Shown: positions 57,736 to 64,000 of the stretch, in pieces
Layout: each line of letters begins with the position of its first letter
How positions within the stretch are numbered: the first letter of the stretch is position 1
NCBI GenBank assembly: GCA_023614405.1
Contig: CM042689.1
Location: forward strand, 325,662,305 to 325,726,304
Source of the DNA: Avena insularis
Lineage: Eukaryota > Streptophyta > Magnoliopsida > Poales > Poaceae
Direction: 5' to 3'
DNA: 64,000 nt
Notes under the pieces: generated by a model
Databases searched by the model: none
What the model was told of the DNA's origin: nothing
Seen by the model: the letters and a program-made list of their open reading frames with translations, nothing else
Made by a program: the position numbers and the translations under genes

Positions 57736-59424
57736 TGAAGGGTTTCATAGAATAGTAAATCAAAATTTTCTACGGAAGCGAACAGAGGGAAAGCCAAGAT
57801 CTAATCTAGGAGATGCAAACAACGAGAGAGATTGGATTAGATCTTCATACCCTTGAAGATTCAAGACAATGAACGCTCCGGAACGTGGGTGATGTAGTCG
57901 TACTCGCTTCTCCTCCTCGTGATCCGATCCGATCTAGCACCACAAGTGGCGGTGCCTCCGTGAGATGCACACGTGCAGCACCTCGACGTCTCCTCCTTCC
58001 TCGGACCAGCAAGTATGGTGGAGAGATGGATTGGATCTACAGCACGACGGCGTGGTGTATATGGTGGACAATTTCTGTCGCAGGGCTTCGCCTACAAACA
58101 GTCGGGAGGGAGAGTGGAAGGGCAGCAGGGCAACTAGGGTTGGAGGAAGGTGTGTGTAGGGAGGGGGCGCACCAGCCCTATATTTATAGAGGGGGGGCGG
58201 CCAGCCCTAGCCTCTCCTCCAAGCCTATCTCTAGTTTAAACAATTTAAACTCTCCCTTATCTAGAAATCCTATCTTATCTTATCTCTAGTTTAAACGATT
58301 TAAACTCTCTAGGATCGGCTGGGCCCTATGGGGCCTTGTGCCCTGGCCCAATGCGCCAGGACACTCCCTCATAGGCCCATGCCCCTCCCGAAGGTGGGAC
58401 CACGTTGGCCCCTTCCGAAGGTTCTAGAAGCTTCCGACAATACCGATTAGGAACAATTCAACTCCAAAACTGCACCGCCTTATATGAATCTTATTCTCCG
58501 GACCATTCCGAACCTCTCGTGATATCCCGGATCCCATCCGAGACTCAACAAAAAATTCATAAACCAATTATCCAATCTATCCTAGCCGAGACACGTTATG
58601 TGTGACCTGGGTTCGAGAATATGCGCATATGATCTTCTATCAATAATCAACAGCGGTCCAGGCACCCATATTGACTCCCACACATTCATCGATGATCATA
58701 TCGGATGAACCACGATGCCAGGATTCAATCAATCACATATATATATTCCCTTCGTCTCGCGATATTTTACTTGCCCGAGATTCGATCGTCGGTATCGTCA
58801 TACCTAGTTCAATCTCGCTCACGCAAGTACTTTACTCGTTCAGAATCCGATATCACTTTGTGATTAACTCCTTAACCACATGCTTGCAAGCGGTGTTGAT
58901 ATCGATTACCGAAAGGGGCCCAAGTATATCTCTCCGACTTGGGAGGGACAAATTCCATCTCGATACATACAACCCAATGATACTTTCCGACCGAGAGACA
59001 CCTTTATGATCACCTCTCATAGGATGACGTTTGATGACCTCAAAGCTTTCTTCCGATACCAGGGAGTTGCATTATCTCATGGTCTAAGGAATACAATATT
59101 TGACATAAGAAAAGCTTCGCAAAGACGAACACGATGACACGATCTAATTGCTTCGCTTAGTTTGGGTATGTCCACCATATCATTCTCCCAATGATATGAT
59201 CTCATTATCAATTGACAACTCATGTCTATGGTTAGGAAACCTTAACCATCATTGATCAATGAGCTAGTCCATAGAGGCGTACTAGGGACACGGTGTTGTT
59301 CACAAACCACACAAGTATTAATGTTTCCGCTTAATACAATTCTAGCATGGAATATAAACTTTATCATGAACAAGAATTATAATAATAACATCTTTATTAT
59401 TGCCTATAGGGCATAATTCCAACA
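57736..59424 (-). repeat. 5' LTR of the inner Copia element
   Basis: 1689 bp. The promoter-proximal TATA is at about 58180 (ctatatttatag on plus). The LTR ends at 59424, followed by the ATCAT duplication. Confidence 0.93.
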
Positions 59425-61140
59425 ATCATAAACTATTTATATTCTTGTTATAGTGATTTTGCACTTCATCTTGAAAATCTTTGAACTTTTCAAATGTTTC
59501 ATACTTCATCCTTATTAAGTAAATATTCATATATTCACTCAAATTTTCAGAGAAAGCATATGAAGTTGAAATCCATCGCTCTTGACTACACATAATGGAC
59601 TTCATACAACAATATGTACAAGTTCCAATAAGCTAGCCATTCGTTCCCTTTTGGCCTATGAACGAAGTTTTAATTATCTCTTGGAAAGTTTAACAAGTGT
59701 CATTTGATCAAAAACCAAAAGACTCCAAAATTCCATCCATATGGAGTTTCTTCATGTTTTCTTTACAATATAATTTAAACGGCGATGTCACTTACTAAGT
59801 GATCTTTTAATCAATTTGTCTTTCGACATATTTAGCACTAGTTTTATGGATGTGATTTCTCCAACGAGATTTGTAAATCATCCATCTTTTATGGATTACG
59901 GCAATTAATTGAACAACCCTTTTGTTCTCATAATACCTGATAAAACAAATCTTGAAGGCAAACTTTGATGTTTAACGAGCAACACAATAACCCTTTATTT
60001 GTTCTCGATGAACATCATCACATATTCTTTTGCTAGTTACTTAGGCCATTGTAGTTCATGAATTGTGTTGTTTCGTATGACAATTCACACCAACAAATTC
60101 AGTATCAAATACTTAAGAACCACATTGTTTAATAAGCAAAGAATATATCCATAACATGTATATCCTCTATATACCCAAACTGAACAATTCTAGTCTTTTT
60201 TTTTCTTCCATATATTTCTGAGATTCTCTTTCAGTATTTCCTTTTCTGTTTGAAAGAATCTATCAACATCAATAGTGGAGCCATACACATGACACATAGT
60301 CCAAAGCGTGTATAGTTAAATACCAATGTCTTTGGACTTGCACTTTGAAGTAGATTACCATCATCAAATGTTTGGTGTTCTTTCAAATTCCTTTCTTTAG
60401 TAATCTCTTGGTGTAGTAAACATTTTACCTACATCAAATATTCACACTTCTCATGGAATTATCCATGATCAAGCTACTTTTAGCTTGTAACGGTGAATCG
60501 CGAGTATAATGTTGCTCTCCAAAACCTTTTGGAGGATTAGGACAACTAGTGTCTCCAACCTTTTGCAAATTCTCATCAAATATGAGAACATGACTTTTGC
60601 CATATTATACTCTATCATGTTGCAACCAAAACTTCGTTTCAGATATCACAATATCTTCCACACATCATGGTTTCTGAAACAACTCTTTCAGATCCTAGAT
60701 AACCTTGATATTAAGACAATCCTTTGAATATCAAGAATCATGGAGACAAACATGATACTCATACACTAACACTTGGAGTTGTCACTCTTGATTTAATACC
60801 AATTATTAAACTTCATGGAGTAACCGGAACTTACTGAAAGTTTGCAATAGGACTTTTAAACTTTAGATTAACACTTCAAAACAATACGATACCAGTTCGT
60901 AAAGTAACTAACCAGAATTCTATAGTTCTATCATCTCAATTAAAACTAAGCGCAAGGTGGTAAACGGATGCCAATGACTACAACAACTATGCAAATTCAC
61001 TTTGATTTAATTTATGATAAATAGTGTTCAACTTTTAATCATATTGTCGTTGAACTCCCACTCAAAACAATATCCCTCACATTGTTTTAGTGATCACACG
61101 AACCAAATCCACCACATCAAAACCGATCATCACGAGAGTT
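59425..61140 (-). pseudogene. Outer Copia gag and 5' half of pol, decayed
   Basis: Integrase traces such as a KHKSETFEKFKEFQ-like stretch (about 59455-59520), pre-integrase and gag traces run rightward, recognised by alignment with the plus-strand copy at 19287-20950. Stops and indels are frequent and no long frame remains. The integrase is cut by the inner Copia insertion. Confidence 0.65.
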
Positions 61141-62163
61141 GATGTAGCTTTAATGGCGAACAATCAACATGTTCATCATATCTACTATATGACTCATGCT
61201 TTACCTTTCGGTGATCCGTGTTCCAAGACCATGTCTGTACATGCTAGGCTCGTCAAGATCAAACCTTAGCTTCCGCATGAGAAAATCTGGCTTGCTCATG
61301 TTGTATACACTCGCAGAATCTAACACACCCGATCATCACGTGGTGCTTCGAAACAACGATCTTTAGCAACGGTGCTTACTAAGGATGAACACTTTAAAAC
61401 TTGAAATTGTGTGCTTGAGGGATCATCTTATAATGCTACCGTCGTGAACTAAGCAATACAAGATGCAAAAAAAGGATTAACATCACATGCAATTCATAAT
61501 ATGTGATATGATATGGCCTTTCTTCTTTGTGCTTCCGATCTCCATCTTCAAGCACGAACATGATCTCCATCATCACCAGCATTGCATCAAGGTCAATGAC
61601 ACCGCTCCATGGTTGTCGTCCACCAGCTTCAACTATTACAACTACTTTGAATAGACACGCGGGTCTTAACAGAATTTAAAGACAACCATATGGCTCCTGT
61701 CGGTTGCCAACTTACAATAAGGAACATTGCATACATCAAATATAATCACAATCATGGCCATATCACATCACAGCACACCCCTTCAAAACAAAGTTAGACG
61801 CCTCTAATTTTCTTTGCATATTTTACGTGGTTTGGGGCTTTCAATAAGTTTTGCTCTAACTTACAAACATGAACCACAACGTTGATGCTTGAACTATCAA
61901 GTGCCCGTTGTAAATTGGATCTATACTATGACGGGAGAGACAGACACCCGCAAAGCCACTTATGCAATACAAGTTGCATGTTGAGCGTGGAGCAAGTCTC
62001 ATGAACGATGTCATGTAAGGTTAGCCCGGGCCGCTTCATCCCATCATACCGCAAGATGCAAAGTACACAAGAAGCAATTGATAATAAAAGCACCACCGCC
62101 CACAATGACCATTGTGTTCTACTCGTGCAACAGATCTACATATAGACACGGCTCTGATACCAC
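61141..62163 (-). other. Outer Copia 5' leader and primer binding site
   Basis: Non-coding leader corresponding to 18110-19286 of the plus-strand copy. The words ccgatcatcacgag, gacatggtcttgg and ccatggttgtcgtcc (or complements) occur in both. The primer-site complement gctctgatacca is at 62151-62162. Confidence 0.85.
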
Positions 62164-64000
62164 TGTAGGGGTTCGTAGCATGGAAAACAAAAATTTCTCA
62201 AGATGAACACACAATCAAGATCTAATCTATGATCAAGCCAAGATCTATCTACTAGATTGTAGCAACGAGTCGATGGAATACTAACCCTCGAAGATCCAAA
62301 GCGGTTAACGAGAGCAGATTCTCGTGGGTGATGTAGTTGTACACTTGCCGATCTCAAGATCGCGTAGACGATCCTTCCACAGCGTTCGCAGCGCCCTTGA
62401 TCGGTCACACGTTCGTACTGATGAAGACCTTCCTCTCCTTGTTCCAAGAAAGCGGAGGTTGTAGCACTCTCTCGCGATTCCAAGCAGACGACGGTGGTAC
62501 CTAAGTAGAGGAGATCTCGCAGGCTTCGCCTTAAGCCGAGCGAGTATGGTGGAGTATGAGAGGGCCTTGGTGATCTAGGGTTTAGAGGCACCAAGGGAGA
62601 GCTTGGGCTGACTAGGGTTTGGGAATCCCTAACTTTCGCCCAGAGGAGGCCCTAGGCGGCGACGACTTGGAGGAGGCCGGCGGCTAGGAGATTAGGGTTT
62701 GGGTGTAGAGAGGTGTAGGGAAGAGGGGCACCCCTGCCCCTCATTTTATAGGTGGGAGGGAGGCGTGGTTGGGAGGAGGGAGTCCTCCTCCAACTCCTCC
62801 TCCTTGGCCGGTGGGTGGAGGGAGTAGGACTTCCTTCCTAAGTAGGTTTCCTACTCTCCCTCCACCAAGCAAACTTGCCGTTTGACTTTTCAAATTGGCG
62901 TTTGACTTTCAAACTAGGATTTGAATTCTTCCTTTATTTTGCCCAGACAAGTGACCTAGTACATGAATCAACCATTCCACATTGTCATGACACATTCATG
63001 TACCCTTCCCCTCCGGAGTGCCGGACCTTCCGGACCCTTCTAGAACATTCCCGATGAAAACACCGGAATCATTTCCCAACTCCAAAACAGGACTTTCCTT
63101 ATATGAATCTTATTCTCCGGACCATTCCGGATATCCTCGTGATATTCCGGATCCCGTCCGAGACTCCGAACAACATTCGGTCTCTTACTCATCATTCCAT
63201 AACTACTCAACAACATCGAATCCTTAAGTGTGTCTCCCTACGGTTCGTGAATTATGCGGACATGATCGAGACACTTCTCCGATCAATAACCAATAGAGGA
63301 ATCTGGAAATTCATATGGCTCCCACATATTTCTACGATTACTTTGCGATCGAATGAACCACTTACATACGATACCAATTTCCCTTTGTCTCACGATAGTT
63401 TACTTATATGAGGTTTTGATCGTCGGTATCTCTGCATACCTAGTTCAACCTCACATCGATAAGTACTCTTTTCTTGTTCCCGTGGTATGTGATCCCTTGT
63501 GAGCCAGTCACATGCTTGCAAGCTAATTGGATGACATTCCACCGAGAGGGCCCAGAGTATATCTATCCGTCATATGGATGGACAAATCCCATTCTTGATC
63601 CATGTGTCTCAACCCATACTTTCCGAACACTCAATGCCATCTTTATAGACACCCAGTTACGGTGTGGTGTTTGATGTCATCAAAGCATCCTTTCGGTGAT
63701 GGTGATAAGCATGATCTCATGGTCAAAGGAATTAGGTTACTATGTATCAGAAAGCTTATAGCAAATGAACTATATTAAATGACTTGATCTTTATGCTACA
63801 CTTAACTATAGGAGTATGTCCATCACATCATTCTCCTAATGATATGACCCTGTTGTTAATAACATCTCTATGTTCATGATCAGGAAACCATGATCATATA
63901 TTAACCAACAAGCTAGTTTAACAAGAGGCTTTACTAGGGACTCTTTTATGTTTACAAATCACACAAGTATTAATGTTTCCTGTTAATACAATTATAGCAT
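62164..64000 (-). repeat. 5' LTR of the outer Copia element, truncated by the window end
   Basis: It begins TGTAGGGGTTCG and follows the 46671-48601 LTR closely to the end of the window, about 90 bp short of its expected end. The TATA position reads cattttata here (about 62744-62752) instead of cttttata. Confidence 0.93.

Larger units (their letters stand above)
50889..59424 (-). mobile_element. Inner Copia element (BARE-1/WIS-like), minus strand, nested in the outer Copia
   Basis: The 3' LTR is 50889-52592 and the 5' LTR 57736-59424; on the minus strand both start TGTTGGAATTATGCCC and end GAAACCCTTCA. An exact 5-bp target duplication ATCAT flanks it (50884-50888 and 59425-59429). The primer site (complement of TGGTATCAGAGC) lies at 57723-57734 and the polypurine complement gtctaccact at 52593. 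It differs from the outer family in LTR sequence. Its genes carry many small deletions. Confidence 0.95.
46671..64000 (-). mobile_element. Copia LTR retrotransposon (outer), minus strand, interrupted by a second Copia; right end outside the window
   Basis: The 3' LTR is 46671-48601 (on the plus strand TGTAGGGGTTCG...CTCCAACA), the polypurine tract follows at 48602, and the 5' LTR begins at 62164 and runs off the window. The primer site, complement of TGGTATCAGAGC, is at 62151-62162. The LTR sequence matches the family of the plus-strand Copia at 16252-25194. The internal region is split at 50888/59425 by the inner Copia. Gag and pol are heavily decayed. The left flanking 5 bp is ccgtc; the partner lies outside. 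Confidence 0.93.

Overview
The window looks like a stretch of a large grass nuclear genome, most likely Triticeae (wheat, Aegilops, barley or relatives). I base this on long nested LTR retrotransposons of the BARE-1/WIS/Angela type, a Gypsy element primed by tRNA-Asp, an 11.7-kb CACTA transposon with grass-type subterminal repeats, and GC-rich intron-containing genes. It is not bacterial: there are no operons, ribosome binding sites or CRISPR arrays. The species call is inference; no search was run.

Layout. (1) 1-14976: the 5' part of a minus-strand Gypsy-like LTR element. Its LTR (1900-14976) was split by a CACTA element (2561-14279) with a 3-bp TGG target duplication. The CACTA carries a broken TNP2-type transposase, a second gene with seven coding exons that ends in a Ulp1/C48 cysteine-protease domain, a small minus-strand ORF, and several tandem arrays. 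(2) 14977-15835: unclassified GC-rich repeat-like DNA. (3) 15836-29300: a minus-strand LINE with ORF1 and ORF2 fragments, split by a plus-strand Copia element with both LTRs (16252-25194). (4) 29667-43324: a gene island of low-copy genes. These are a DUF620 protein (+), an EXO70 exocyst subunit (-), chloroplast CRR7 (-), a tentative small gene (-) and a GDPD-family phosphodiesterase (-). (5) 43989-45571: a Helitron-like element. (6) 46671 to the window end: a minus-strand Copia of the same family as in (3), with a second, different Copia (50889-59424, ATCAT target duplication) nested inside it.

The host genes do not form an obvious pathway. CRR7 acts in chloroplast NDH assembly, EXO70 in exocytosis, GDPD in glycerophosphodiester breakdown, and DUF620 is uncharacterised. 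They form a roughly 14-kb island between two transposon nests. Almost every transposon gene is broken by stops or frameshifts. The host genes read cleanly through their inferred splice sites.

I found no clearly new biological system. The items most worth a second look are the CACTA with the Ulp1-fused second gene and antisense ORF, the leader ORF of the Gypsy element, a frame-dictated GC-AG intron in the DUF620 gene, and the small unrecognised gene at 37.6-38.0 kb.
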